64,000 nt of DNA from Lucinisca nassula (lineage: Eukaryota > Mollusca > Bivalvia > Lucinida > Lucinidae), in contig OY757011.1 of the NCBI GenBank assembly GCA_963580285.1, positions 161,497,908 to 161,561,907 on the forward strand, in the 5' to 3' direction. The stretch's first letter is position 1. Each line of letters opens with the position of its first letter. Position numbers and translations under genes: made by a program. This document shows, piece by piece, positions 43,613 through 56,712 of the stretch. The notes beneath the pieces are model-generated. The model had not been told where the DNA came from and did no database searches. It saw only the letters and a program-made list of their open reading frames with translations.

Positions 43613-43825
43613 CACCAAAAAATGAAAATTTTCAAGTAAAAAAAAAATGATATTTTTCGTATTTCTTCTCAAAACAGAGATTGTGGGAGTCGGTTCTTAC
43701 AAGTACCCTAAATCTATGTTTTTGAGCAGAAAAAAAGAAAAAATGTATATCCATGAAAACGCAAGCATTTTCCTTATAAAAGTTGGGTTAAGGGATCAAA
43801 ATTATGTAGACATGTTTTCATTATG
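43613..43825 (+). mobile_element. MITE-A fragment, decayed
   Basis: AAAATGAAAATTTTC block, palindrome reduced to GATTGTGGGAGTCGGTTCTT, right end ATGTAGACATGTTTTCATTATG. The arms no longer pair well. Confidence 0.55.
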
Positions 43826-43984
43826 TGATATTATGATCTGTGTCCAGCGAAAATGCATTTTTTTTGACATTTGCACCCCGGAAAAACTAAATCAAGCCAG
43901 TAACCATCACATTGACACGTCCGTAAATAATAATTTGCTGTAGTGCAAAGAAGCTTTTGATTGGACAGCGCAAGGATGATAAGA

Positions 43985-44122
43985 ATCGTATATGGGTGTG
44001 AGGGGTAGATTGAAAAATCCGTCCCGAGGGACACTGTCCGGCATTACGAGGCTTGCCGAGTGATGCAGGACAGTTATCCCGAGGGACGGATTTTTCCATC
44101 CACCCCTCACACCCATATTGGA
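43985..44122. repeat. Palindromic element with ~55 bp arms
   Basis: Arms start ATATGGGTGTGAGGGG and end CCCCTCACACCCATAT. Inner AAAAATCCGTCCCGAGGGAC is mirrored by GTCCC..GGACGGATTTTT with a small asymmetry. Short single-strand loop GGCATTACGAGGCTTGCC. No related copy noticed in the window. Confidence 0.8.
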
Positions 44123-44339
44123 TTCTTTTTCTTGCATACCTTCCATTTCTTAGCGCGGATTTCTAATGCTGCAGTCACTTCGGTTACCATCGTCCGCCAT
44201 ATTGTGTTGACACTTCAGGAATGTTTAGTGACGTTGTTGTGACGTCATCCTTAACGACGGCGGATACGAGGTCGTAATCAACCAGTGCATTTATCAAACA
44301 CGCGATTATATTCGATTTTGGGTCGAAACATCAGGGTCA

Positions 44340-45664
44340 GAACATAAATTTCTATCCCAGAGTAATTTGTTCGCAAACGTGTATGCAAAATCTGGGCTTT
44401 TCTGGTACCATAGGAATAGTAAATTGGTCCAGTTTGTTTACCTTTTTCAAGAAGTATTTAAAAGAATTCAGCGAAATTGACTGTTTTGCTTCTGTTGGTA
44501 GGCTGTTCCATTCTCTTATCGATGAAGGTAAGAAAGAATTATAATGTAGACATATTTTAGCTCTGATGATTTGGAGATCGTTCGAGTTTCTAAGATTGTA
44601 TCTTGAAATAGCATTAACTTGTTGCGGGATGAGAGATGAAAGATATGCAGGTGCTAGATTATTTTTTCATTTTGTAAAATAAAGTTAACTTGTGATCGTG
44701 TCGTCACTTTTCCCAACACACTTCTTTATAGAGATTATTCAGTCAGATAAGTTTTGTTGTTCCTGTTGCTATTCTTGCTGCTTCTAGTTGGATCTTTTCT
44801 AGTTGGGTTCTTTCGTAGTGTGTGCAGTTGTCCCAGATAACGTCGGCATATTCTAACAATGGCCTGATAAAGGCAGTATACGTATATAGTTTCAAAAGAC
44901 TTTCTATCAAGTTTAAACTTCAATTTTCTCATAATATATATCCTAAACCACGCCCTTTCTTTTATAAAATCAATATGTGGGTGCCAAGTGCAGTCCTGAG
45001 AAAGATAAAGTCCAAGGTGTTTGTGACAATCGACTTCATCTATCTGTACATTATGCATGAACAGAGGTGGATGTTGAGGTCTATTGACTTTACGAGATAC
45101 CAGTAGACATTCGCTTTTCGATGGATTAAAAGTGACCAGCCAAGTTGAAGCCAAACGAGAAATGTTTTCAAGATCAGAGTTTAAGCAACGTGCTGCAGTT
45201 ACAGGGTCGTCAACAATGATGTAAAGACTAGTGTCATCAGCGAATAGCCTAATATGAGAATCAATGTCAACTACAATATCATTAATGAAAACTAAAAAGA
45301 GCAAAAGACCGAGAATGGATCCTTGTGGGACTCCGGCTCTGATGTAAGCCCAGTCGGATACAGCTCCGGGTAAAACTACCCGTTGTCTCCTGCCCGAAAG
45401 GTAGTTTTTTAAACCAGTTAGAGACTTGGCCTGTGACACCAGCAGCTTCAAGTTTGTGTATCAGACCTTGGTGCCAGACTCGATCAAACGCTTTGCTGAT
45501 ATCACAGAAGACAGCCCGGACTTCTTTTCCATTGTCCAGTGCTTCGCAGAAAGTATGGTGCTATGGTGCAGAAACGCTAGTTGATTGATTGTAGAGTCTC
45601 CTGGACTAATAGTCCGGGATTTGGGACCAGATTTCGAAAAATTTAATGCACCCAAAATTCTCAC
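44340..45664 (-). pseudogene. LINE reverse transcriptase relic (copy 2)
   Basis: Reading from high to low coordinates: INQLAFLHH (about 45590), a frame break, then LKNYLSGRRQRVVLPGAVSD, AGVPQGSILGLLLFLVFIND, IRLFADDTSLY (catalytic FADD), STWLVTFNPSKSECLLVS, HKHLGLYLSQDCTWHPHIDF and MRKLKFKLDRKSFETIY, then frameshifted thumb and tail down to about 44340. The catalytic core is intact (238 residues, 44735-45451), but frames break at about 45455 and 44880. It is the same family as 31130-31960, differing at only a handful of sites over the shared tail, and as 49097-50048. The 5' side stops near 45650. Confidence 0.85.
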
Positions 45665-46834
45665 GCTTTATTTGTGCCGTTTCATTGAGATCGGAGCCTA
45701 ACCTATATGACATGTGATTATTTAGCAAATCTTGTGGGGAAAAGGGGTTGAAAATTCTATGAGTTTACACCCACCTCCATGCGGATGGTATAGTTGGGTT
45801 GAGTTTAGTTATGTGTAGCTTGCGCTTACATATGAATGTTGATTTATTGCATCAGCCAAAATATTTGTCAATACTCGAAGACACCAAAATTCATGATATG
45901 ACGTAATTACATCCGGTGTTACCAAAAATTTTGACCATTGAAATTTGACCCCCAAAAATTGGTAAATTTTACACTATTTTCGCGCTAAATAATTTTTAGT
46001 ACTTTTTGAAACAATTTATTTTTCGTCAGTATGAAGGACGGTTATTTTTGCACCGGCATGTGAAACTTGATGACTCTGTTTCAATCCGGGCATGAACAAG
46101 GGACTCCGATACCTATGGACCATTGTACCACTTTTTCCTGTTGTGTCACAGATCGTGATAAACATTTATATTAAAACCAACATAAACTAAATTATTTTAC
46201 TGGCTGGTCATAGATGTATCATAACAGGGACCGATAGATATATTTTTGAAAAGTTACTGATGGCCATTTCCTTACGGTTTATATTTAGTGAGGGCAATAT
46301 ACATCACCAAGCATATTTGTCAGCGGGTGAATTGGCAAGTGATTCTCTAAACTGGTGACTTGAAACAATCAACATTTAATGAATACATTGTATATGTCAA
46401 GAATCATTATCCAAAGTTTCCGGTTTGTGCGGAAGGCTCCCCAAGTAACATCGACATTATTATATTTTAAACACGTAAATGTTACTGGCCACTTGAAATC
46501 TTACTGGGTACCTTATTTTCTGTTAAGTCGCACGCCTAAAATTAATTGTACCCGAGGTTTAATGTAACGTAAAGCCATCCCTTAAACATTCTTCTATCTT
46601 CCCTTTTCCCAGAGTTGTGGTATAACCTGTAAACGTGCATCTTGAGATGTCACCTGCACTTACTTTCTACCATTTTGTTGGGAAACCTGCCTACGATAGG
46701 CGTGTCCCTCTATTCACCAATAGCTCTTAATCATCCTGTGTCTCTTTTAACATACTGATTAATCTGTTCGTCATCTCCTTTATTACTACTTCCTTTTTCT
46801 GACATTTGTCCCATATATTGATTGTTTTGGGTTT
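45665..46834. other. No feature recognised
   Basis: AT-rich, no convincing gene or known repeat seen on either strand. Confidence 0.3.
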
Positions 46835-47120
46835 AAAGGCACGTCACCCCTTGTTGGTCATTTTTGTCCTCTCTCCAAAGAAAGGGAGAAAAGCGTCAGA
46901 AGAGATAGTTGAGCAGATGAAAGTAAGGGGCAGAGGAGAAATGGGAAAATGGAAAAGCAGAAACAGAAGAAATAACTGTTTTCCCCCTCTACCCATAACT
47001 GCTGGAAGAACAGCAGGTCTTGTCCAGCTGTAAGCCACTGTCAACTGGACGCCCTATTGACGCAAGATACACGTCACCTTTGCCTCACCCAACCACCCCA
47101 ATTGTCCCATATAGATTGGC
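46835..47120 (+). repeat. Dispersed repeat E
   Basis: Inverted relative of 62720-63030: GGCACGTCACCCCTTGTTGG, CTCCAAAGAAAGGGAG, CAGCAGGTCTTG, ACTGTCAACTGGACGCCC, CACGTCACCTTTGCCTCACC all have complementary matches there. Family unknown. Confidence 0.55.
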
Positions 47121-47264
47121 CAAAAAAGCCTTCTATGACAAGCCATCAGGAGTTATCACGTTTGAAAAACAGAGTGTATGCAATGATCAGGAATCTATAC
47201 AAAATATCTCGCACCTCCTATTCAAAACACCAAAATGAAAACGTCATGGATGGAAAGCCAGAAT

Positions 47265-47630
47265 GACAGTTATCTTCCCACGTGACCGAACGGCTATCCA
47301 AAATAAAAAAGGCATTAGCAATGCATACATCTTAAGGACACACCATGAAAGTAATAAACCACCAAAAAGGATCGACGACGGGGTCAGTAAGAAGTTTCAC
47401 GGGGGCGGGGTTGGGGTTGGACACTTTAATAGATTTTAGATGGTCACACTACTCGCCCTTGATTGTCGTTGTTAAAACCGATAAATTGTTCACTCTACAT
47501 GATGGAGTTCTACTTCATCAGTGCAACATCTCCGAGAACAGAAAATCAAACGACTAAAAAGATGAAAGAACGATGAGGACTCGACAGCATGAAATAGCTA
47601 GAATTCGGCAGCAAAGGAAACCAAACAATT
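47265..47630 (+). repeat. Dispersed repeat D copy
   Basis: Shares CCACGTGACCGAACGGCTAT-like start, GAAGTTTCACGGGGGCGGGG, CACTACTCGCCCTTGA, CAACATCTCCGAGAACA and GAGGACTCGACAGCATGA with 14075-14555. Confidence 0.55.
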
Positions 47631-48484
47631 AGGCTCCGGTTAACCCTACCAGAGACAGAGCATCAGACACCTACCTTCAGGCGTTCTGGCGGAACAGTGA
47701 ACAGGGACGATGTTTGGCATGATAAATGTTGCGATTCTTACGTAAATCAAGCTTCTTCTCTTCACCTTTGTCAGGACGGGTGGGAACATAGGGTTCAACA
47801 CCGACCCTCGACTGAACTTTTCTGCATCTTCATGTAACTTGGTGACCTCAATTTGCGCATGTTTGCCAAAAGATCGACCAAAACCAGAGTCATTCAATCA
47901 GCAAATAAGTTGGAGTATATCAAATCCGCAGCTGGGGTATTAGATGTCGATATTTAAATTTAGTAGAGTATCTTTTTTGCAGCAAATTAATGTTAAAAAC
48001 CAAAACAATAAACCTCTAAAACATTTAAGTAAATTCGTTCCACCAAATACTGTATAATGTTTCTTTTTTGTTGGCAGTAAAATTTCGCATACCTTCAGTC
48101 AAAAGGAGGCTTGATTGTTCAGAGGCGTTAACTCATTAAAACACGATTTTCCTTCAATTATGAAATACTCAACAAAAATCTGCCGACCCTTTGAAAAAAC
48201 AAAACTGAAATAGGGCCGCGCTGTTATCTTCACTGAACATCGTCGTCTTTCAGAGGCATTGCTGTCATGGTAACTTCATACCAAACTACCACTGGTCACC
48301 AATTAATTGTTTATGAAGCAAAGCAACAAAAGATAACCAAACAAGCGCAATCAGTAAAGCAGAAAACTGTGGCTGCTGTATCATGACAACGCCAATTAGA
48401 TATAGTTTACGCTTGCCATCAAGTTTACGCGACTTTTCCCTGAACACAAAATTGTAAACAAGCGGCCGATGGGAAACTACGCTC
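47631..48484. other. No feature recognised
   Basis: Only short open frames without recognisable domains; no repeat identified. Confidence 0.25.
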
Positions 48485-49040
48485 ACCAGAGCTCAAGTGG
48501 GCACCCCCCCCCCCCAGATCCCTCTAACAAACTTGGATTTCTCGACCACATTGATGCAGTATATGTTATTTGGTATCAGTTAGCCCAGTAGTTTTAGAAA
48601 AATTATAAACTATTTAATCTTATGGCCCCAGGATCATTAAGCTTATTGCAAATATCAACTATGATGTCATAAGCTGCAACAGAACCAGAAAACCCTGTCT
48701 TTTCCATACAAACTCCTAAGTGACCGAATGTGACCTTGGCGTAAGAAAGGTTAATGTCATCATTTGAACAAATTCGATAGGGCCCGGGTCCCATATATTG
48801 TATACCAAGTTTCAAGGTCATCGGTCGATTGGTTCCTGAGAAGGCGATTTTCAAAGGTTTTTACCATATATGGGCATGGCGGACATTTTGGTCATGTGAC
48901 CCAGATATTCAGAATATATGTTTTTTCTTCCACCCCATGGCGGCTTCACATATAATTTGGTTCCAGTTGGCCTTGTAGTTTCAGAGGAGATGTCGTTTGG
49001 AATTGTTTGGATGCTTAAATGAGAAAAGAGGGTAGGAACA
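48485..49040 (+). repeat. Relic of a Helentron-like element
   Basis: GCTCACCAGAGCTCAAGTGG resembles the AGCTCAC start of the Helentron-like family, followed after a C run by two degenerate tandem units (GGGCCCGGGTCCCATATATT, TACCAAGTTTCAAGGTCATC, GTTTCAGAGGAGATGTCGTT, the last also at 24206). No 3' end seen. Confidence 0.4.
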
Positions 49041-49096
49041 TTTATCTCCCCTTTTCATGTCTTTTTCCCCACTTTTTTTATTTTCTAACTCCATTT

Positions 49097-50048
49097 TCAA
49101 GATGCTGAGAGACCTCTAAATAAATTCGTATCATAGTTAAGTGTGAGAAAGTAAGGTGCATTAAACTCCTTAAATACGCGTGCTACGAATTTCAAATCCC
49201 CGACTATAAATCCAGACTGAAGAGAGGATAGGACATTGTAAGCTTGCAGGTGGTTGTAAAGGTGTTTGAACACAAGCTTTTCAAATAGTTTAGATTCGGA
49301 GTTCAAGAGCGATATTGGTCTGTGGTTGGAAACATTTGATAATTCACCTTTTTTCGGCACAGGCGACACATTAGCATCTTTATAAGGTGACGGAAAACTC
49401 CTTTTTGTAGGGAGTGATTGAAAAGAGAGCAGAATGGAGAGGAAACTTCTTTGTCCAATTCCCTGAGGATTCGGTAGCTAAGGCCGTTTAGGCCTGATGC
49501 CTTTCCAATTTTAAGCGTTTGTATGATCGATTCTACTTCTAGCGGGGTAACGACTAGATCACTCAGCTGGGTTTGGTAAGAAGGAAGAGGTAACTCTGGA
49601 AGATTTGCATTAACGTCGTTAAGTATAGTTTGACTTTGGAAGAAGTTATTAAAGATATTAGCTTTGACATGTTCATCAGTATAGACGTGGCCGTTGTACA
49701 TGTATTCTAGAGGGGGAATGGATGATTTATAAGTAGTGGTGATAAACGTTTTCAAAGTAACCCACCAGTCTTTTGGAGAAAGGGAATTTGATCTTAATTT
49801 TTCTGCAATTTTGTCAAAATATGATTGTTTTGATTTTCTAAGTAAACCTGTGATTTCGTTCCGTAAATTCCTAAAATTTGCCAAGTGGTGTGCTTGATTA
49901 GCGCGTTTTGCCTTCTTATATGCCCGCTTACGTTTGCGCGTATTTTGCGTTTCAAAGTTGAAGTGATCCATGGTGGATCAGACATTGCTGTTATTGTGGC
50001 CGTGTTGAATTTTGTAAATATGTTGTAGGGAAATGAGAAGGACTGCAA
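49097..50048 (-). pseudogene. LINE pol relic, linker and RT N-terminal part (copy 3)
   Basis: From high to low: PPWITSTLKRKIR (50000), RKRKRAYKKAKR, LRKSKQSYFDKIAEKL, PKDWWVTLKTFI, ANIFNNFFQSQ, LVVTPLEVESIIQTLKIGKA, SGLNGLSYRILREL, SHRPISLLN-like SNHRPISLLNSESKLFEKLV, and LSSLQSGF at about 49205. This is the region between endonuclease and RT plus RT motifs 0-2 of the same type of LINE as 44340-45664. Frames break near 49800 and 49370. After LQSGFI (49200) the homology stops, where the next expected piece is found only at 45640 and below. Confidence 0.8.
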
Positions 50049-50109
50049 CTAAGATTGAGAGAAATTGTAATCCAACCCCATTGCTTGTATTTCTTTGCAC
50101 TGAAATACA

Positions 50110-50325
50110 GTGAAATTTCACTATTAAGACCACCAACAATTAGGACTAAAAGGGCTATAAAAAATTCATTTTGAAGGGTACACTTAAATTTTCTTTGCGT
50201 TTTCTGCCTTCAATGACCTCTGGTCAAGGACCAACTTTGGGACTGTTCAAAAGTGGTCTTAAATGGTCTTTAAGACCACTTTTGAACAGTCCCAAAGGTG
50301 ATCTTAATATAGGATTTTACTATAT
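50110..50325. mobile_element. TA-MITE with a perfect 29 bp hairpin
   Basis: Ends CAGTGAAATTTCACTATTAA and (complement) TAGTAAAATCCTATATTAAG are related inverted repeats next to TA. The inside (50236-50297) has CTTTGGGACTGTTCAAAAGT continued as GGTCTTAAA, exactly complementary to the other arm. It resembles the nested element at 29099-29275. Confidence 0.65.
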
Positions 50326-50455
50326 TAATAAATAATAAATCTGCATTCCAGTAAGAGTTAAGTAGTTCGCAGACACACTCTTTCTCCTAAGAGCAGACTC
50401 TTATTTTTAAGGCAGACACATTTTTGAAAGAGCTATCTCATTACAATAACACGTC

Positions 50456-50612
50456 CCTGTTGGGTTTTACGCTCCGCCAACAACTAAGGTCATACAGAGA
50501 CGGTACGTCGGGTTAAAGACTCGTCCAAAAAGCCTGGAGAATCCCAGGATCAGGCCCACGACCCCTGCTCTATGGGGCAAGTAGCATGACCACTACACCA
50601 CGGGGGCTTCTA
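50456..50612 (-). mobile_element. tRNA-derived SINE-1 copy (reverse)
   Basis: TGGGTTTTACGCTCCGCC, AACTAAGGTCATACAGAGAC, then minus-strand head GAAGCCCCCGTGGTGTAGTG. Older than the others. Confidence 0.7.
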
Positions 50613-50877
50613 CTCACACCCGTGTGACATAGTGCAGTCTTTAATATCTGCAAAACGGTTATTTTTGGGATGAAAATTAGTGATATTATTGTTGCTTAAA
50701 CTGAAAACATGAATTGTTGATGTTTGTTAGAACCGCCACAATGAGGCTGTTCTAACGGGTATCCAGATTCTATGTCTAGGTGCAGAAAATAAAAAAAATG
50801 AATAACCCCGTTAACTCCAGTTTTCTCTATATAAAATGGGGTTCAGAGTTGATCGTTACACTGAACTGTTAACAAGA
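50613..50877 (+). mobile_element. MITE-B copy, diverged
   Basis: GTGTGACATAGTGCAGTCTT left block; palindrome GTTAGAACCGCCACAATGAG with mismatches; CTCCAGTTTTCTCTATATAA and CACTGAACTGTTAAC right end. Confidence 0.6.
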
Positions 50878-50947
50878 TATCCTCCTATGAAATCAACGAA
50901 AGATAGATTTAACCCTTTTTGTACCCAATGGAATCTTCCTGGTAACA

Positions 50948-51028
50948 GGACACTTCGGCCCCAAAACCACCTCGGCCCCTAGACACTTCGGCCCCTAGAC
51001 ACCTCGGCCCCAAAACCAACTCGGCCCC
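50948..51028 (+). repeat. 16 bp minisatellite
   Basis: Five units of CACCTCGGCCCCTAGA and variants with AAAACCA. Confidence 0.8.
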
Positions 51029-51206
51029 ACATAAAACTGAAACCCTAGACTGTTTGCGCCATTCCGTCTGCACCTTCTTGGCTCCTTGCTGGATCATGAA
51101 ACATTTGTTTATTTTATTTATTTATTTATTTATTTGTTGTATTTTTGGAGAATTACGGCAAGGCCTTGAGCTGTCCCAATCTTTCGGACTTTACGGTAAT
51201 TATAAA

Positions 51207-51447
51207 ATGAGCCCCGCCAAGCGAATTTGGGTCTTCGAGCATTCCGTCATGACAAATTTTAACTGCGCATGCCCAGCCATTCAGAGGGGCCAGGGATATG
51301 GCTTTCTGTCTGAAAGTTCCTCTTGAATCAGTGCTTGTATGAGCGAGCAGCGAAGGTCCTGGCGAGACTGCGCGGATGCGCAGGCTCGCCTGAACCTTCG
51401 CTGCTCGCATAGGCGATAAGTACCAAAATCGCTTGGCGGGGCTCAAA
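51207..51447. mobile_element. Palindromic MITE with GAGCCCCGCCAAGCGA ends
   Basis: Inverted ends GAGCCCCGCCAAGCGAATTT and its complement AAATCGCTTGGCGGGGCTC type. Inner palindrome (51330-51412) GAGCGAGCAGCGAAGGT and CTGCGCGGATGCGCAG. It lies just left of a MITE-A copy. Confidence 0.7.
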
Positions 51448-52725
51448 TGTAAGCCCCAATTCAGGAGGCGAACACGCCTATACAAATACATTGTAACCTA
51501 AATCGCCGAAAAACTGAAAATTTTAGGATAGAAAATTGTGATATTTTAGCTCACCTGTGCCGAAGGCTCGAGGGGAGCTATTAGTAAAGTATAGTTGGTC
51601 GTGCGTCGTCCATCCGGTCAGTCCGTCCAGCTTTTGACAAGCTATTTCTCTGCAGCCTGCAGGCTGATCTCAATTATTTCTTATCTGTAGCATGCTTCTG
51701 GTGGGGCATTGATGACATTAGCTTTTTATCGACATCGAATGAAAACTTTGGTTGTTATGGTAACCACAAGGTCCCCATTGACTTACAATTGGAAAACACT
51801 TGTCATCACCGTAGCACCTTCAGATCTGATTGGATCTTTCTGAAACTTATATATAGGTAGACCGGGGATGAAAGCTCGGAATAGTTCGAAAACTGGCAAG
51901 GTCGGCTCATTTATTATAGAGTTACATCCCCTTGATTGCTGAAAATGCCTATTTTTGACTTTGTCATCACCGTAGCCCCTTCAGTTTTGACCGGATCTTC
52001 CTGAAACTTATATACAAGTAAGTCATGGTTAAAAGCTCGGATGAGTTCGAAAACTAGCGATTTCCGTCGACTAACCGCGGAGGTTTGTCCCCTACATTGC
52101 TGGAATGCTTATTTTTTACCTTGTCATCACTATAGCCGTTGTCATCGCTCTAGTGCCTACATTTCTCCGCGAATTTCAATATAACTTCACACAAACATTT
52201 CTTATGGCAATATCTCGAGGGAGTGTGACTTTAAAGGTCGCGGTCTAAATGTCAAGGTCATTGTGGCTATTTTTAGTAAAAACTTGATCATCGCTTTAGG
52301 GCCTACATTTCTCGACCGATTTCAATATTACTTCACACAAATGTTCCTTATGACAATATTTGGAGCAAGTTTTACTTTCAAGGTGGTTGCCTCAAGGTCA
52401 GGGTCACTGTGGCTTTTTTTATAAAAACTTTGTCATCGCTATAGCGCCTACATTTCTCAACCAATTTCAGTATAACTTCACACAAATGTTCCTTATGACA
52501 ATATCTAGAGCAATTTCGACATTCTAGGTCGTGGCCTCAAGGTCAAGGTTACTGTTGCTATTTATAGAAAAACTTTGTCATATCTCTAGCCCTTACAGTT
52601 CTTGACCGATTTAAATATAGCTTTACACATATGTTCCTTATGACAATATCTTGAGCGAGTTCGACTTTCAAGGTTGTTGCCTCAAGGTCAATGTATCTGT
52701 GGCTATTTTTAGAAAAAAAACATTG

Positions 52726-53857
<1,132 letters not shown>

Positions 53858-55217
53858 TCATCGCTCTAGGGCCTACATTTCTTGACTGATTTCAATATAT
53901 CTTCACACAAATGTTCCTTATGACAATATCTGGAGCAAATTCGACTTTCAAGGTTGTGGCCTCAAGATCTAGTTAATTGTGGCTATTTTTTTTTACCTTG
54001 TCATCACTGTAGCCCCTTCATTTGTGATCGGATCTTCTTTAAACTTACAAACAAGTGAGTCAGGTATAAAAGCTCAGATGAGTTAGAAAACTGGCGAGGT
54101 CGGCCTATCTATAATAGAATTTCACCCCCTTGATAACTGAAAATGCCTTGTCATCACTGTAGTCCGATCAGTTTCTATCGGATCTTCTTGAAACTTGCAT
54201 GTAAGTAAGTATGCGATAAAACTTCAACAGAGGGTGAGGGTGGCCTATATTTCAGAGAGTTATGTCACCCTTGACCTTGTCATCACCGTGCCCCCTTCAG
54301 TTTTTACCGGATTTCCTAGAAACTTACTTGTATGTAAGTCAGGGATAAAAGCTTGGATAGAGTTACATCTCTTTGATTGCTGAAAATGCCCATTTTTGAC
54401 ATTGTCATCATCATAAGTCCAGTCCCTAAGTTTTGAACGGACCTTCCTGAAACTTACATATAAGTAAGTTAGAGATAAAAGCTTGAATGTGTTTGCAAAC
54501 TAACATTGTTGGTCCATTACTTACAGATTTAAGTTCCCTTATTTGCTGACAATGCCTATTTTGTACCTTGTCATCATCATAAATCCTTTAGTTTTGATCG
54601 AATCTTCCTGAAACTAGCATTTACGTAGGTTGGGAATGAAAGTTCGATTGAGTTTGAAAACTGGTGATGTCAAACTATCTCTCATAGAGTTATGTCCCCT
54701 TGAGTGCTGAAAATACCTGTTTTTGACCTTGACATCAGCATAAATCCTTCGGTAAAGATTGGAACTTCCTGAAACTTTTAATCTTTTATCTCAGGTGAGC
54801 GATATAGGACCATCATGGTCCTCTTGTTCTTATTTCTGCTTATAATATAGATTGTCGGTACTCGTTAGAACCGCCTCGATTCGAACGAGTACCTACAATC
54901 TATATTTTAGAGCAGTAATAAGAAAAATAAGGTTTACCCCTGCAAACCCCAGTTTTACTATATAGGATGTCAAACTTATATAGGTGTGTCTTCGTGATGG
55001 GGTGAAATGGTTATCGTTTCGATCCTCTATGAAATAAGGGTATGTTGTGTGTACCCATTTGAATCGCCTTCTATTGATTCTTATGTTTGTACACAGTCAT
55101 TTTTTTAAGATAAGATCAGCATTAATGTCCGTAAATCCCCGGCTAGTCAGCGATTATGCACCCAAAATCCTTACGGGAACTTCCGGCCATGACTTAACCC
55201 TTTGCATGCGGGAAAGC

Positions 55218-55296
55218 CCTAAAGGGGTACCTTGGCAAACAGTGCAGGCCCAGATCAGACGCCACAGAACGCGGCGTCTGATCAGGGTCTGCACTA
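55218..55296. repeat. Palindrome of the AGATCAGACGNC family
   Basis: AGTGCAGGCCCAGATCAGAC, GCCACAGAACGCGGC, then complement GTCTGATCAGGGTCTGCACT. Relative of 10134-10189. The stretch 55000-55217 and 55300-55800 shows nothing else recognisable. Confidence 0.7.
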
Positions 55297-55807
55297 ATTG
55301 CTAACAAAATTTTCCGTCAAAAATAGAATAGAAAACAAAAATAGGTCTACTACCCCTTATATGACAAATGGACTTGTCCAATGTACAGCAATGGAAGAGT
55401 CCTCTATAGCATCATACAATGGGTTAATGTCAACAAAATGATGAGTGTTCCCGACGAGGCACTTCTAACAACATACCATTATTAGGTAGAAAATTGAAAA
55501 AAAAAAAACGTAAATTATCCGTTTTTCCTTACATTGCGTGACGTAGACATTATAGAGATTGAGTTTAACACCGAAGTACAGCCATTAGTTACCCACAGTG
55601 CAGGTTGACCTTTCCATTCTTATGCAACACAACAAGTATACGCTTTCACAAGAAGAAAAAGGAGCCTATAGCAAGTGTAAGCTTTCACACAAAAAGAGGC
55701 CGGCGGGCAGAGCTCTGGCGCAGAATTGCTATTACATTTCTACAAGCCTATTGTTTGCTGTCATATTGTACAGGCTAATACAAAAAATGTACATCTACAA
55801 ACTCTCG

Positions 55808-55872
55808 ATCACGACGGACCATTGCTTATCCTATAAGCTACTCAGCAGCCTTCGGCTTTGGTGAGCTAAAAA
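55808..55872 (-). repeat. 5' terminal fragment of a Helentron-like element
   Basis: On the minus strand AGCTCACCAAAGCCGAAGGC followed by CTTATAGGATAAGCAATGGT and CCGTCGTGATCGAG matches the start of the element at 51548. No body or 3' end follows. 55873-56326 shows nothing recognisable. Confidence 0.55.
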
Positions 55873-56326
55873 AAACTTACCTCGCCGTTAGCAAACATTT
55901 AGGTATAATCTCCAATTAGTCTTCTATAAAGTCTAACTTCTCCAACAGCTTTCGTTTTCAAACATTCAATTTGAAAGATGTCACAAGCATACATGTGCCT
56001 TTTTAAAGATGAAAAAGTACTTCTTGACAATATTACAGCATTTCCAAACATTATACTTCAGTCGGCAGGATGGCAAATTAGAATATTGCCAAAGACAGTT
56101 AATTGTATCACAGGTAATCACAGGTAATCACAAGGGTCAACACTTTTCTGGGATTCACATTTAATATGTGCTAAGCGTAGACCTAGCTTTTTGTAAAAGC
56201 TATACTTGTTAAACCGTAGTTGCAAGAACAAATTCACATGTCTCCAAGGGTGCCCGTGACATTAAAATTTTCAATTCGTGCTAGTCTAGTAACTTTTTTT
56301 CATGGTGATTAGGTTTAAAGCAAGAC

Positions 56327-56632
56327 ATGCCGTCCACCGCTGTCCATTTTGAAGATATCATCAAAGAAACTGGCGGCTGTGGAAGATTCCAGATAATTTT
56401 AGTTGTTCTGGTGCACTCAATGAAATGTGTCGTCTGCTTTACAATAATATTCATGGTGTTTGGGGCAGCTGTTCCGGACTGGTGGTGTATGGACGATTTA
56501 ATTGGACAAAATGTTAGTGACGTCATCAGGAAAAAGAATCTGTCCCAGTTCCAGTCCTGCACCTCTGCCAATGGCACTAAAGTGTGTACCAGTTTCCTGT
56601 ATGCTGATACCATGAAAACAGTTGTCACAGAG
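56327..56632 (+). CDS. SLC22-type organic ion transporter, first coding exon
   Basis: 102 codons from ATG to a GAG|GTATGT splice donor (phase 0). VHFEDIIKETGGCGRFQ is the SLC22 N-terminal signature (F-D/E-D-I/V-L...G.FGR-F/W-Q). Residues about 21-48 are TM1 (QIILVVLVHSMKCVVCFTII). Then comes the large extracellular loop typical of the family, with cysteines C54, C78 and C87 and N-glycosylation sites N62, N71 and N82. The exon ends VVTE; the next exon (63957) continues WDLLCGQAWIP, the conserved E-WDLVC...W motif before TM2. Substrate class (organic cation, anion or carnitine) cannot be told from this part. It acts in the plasma membrane as a major facilitator. The start is the first in-frame ATG next to the signature; an upstream non-coding exon is possible. 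The rest of the gene lies beyond the window. Confidence 0.88.
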
Positions 56633-56712
56633 GTATGTGTTTCCTAACCCATATAACAAATGGAATCTTCCCTATTAACAGCTTTGGACGGATACATTTC
56701 CCCACCCCCTTT

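Noticed and set aside
56281..56628. 115-codon minus-strand frame over the SLC22 exon
   Set aside because: The plus strand has the SLC22 signature, a splice donor and a matching next exon; the minus frame has no features.
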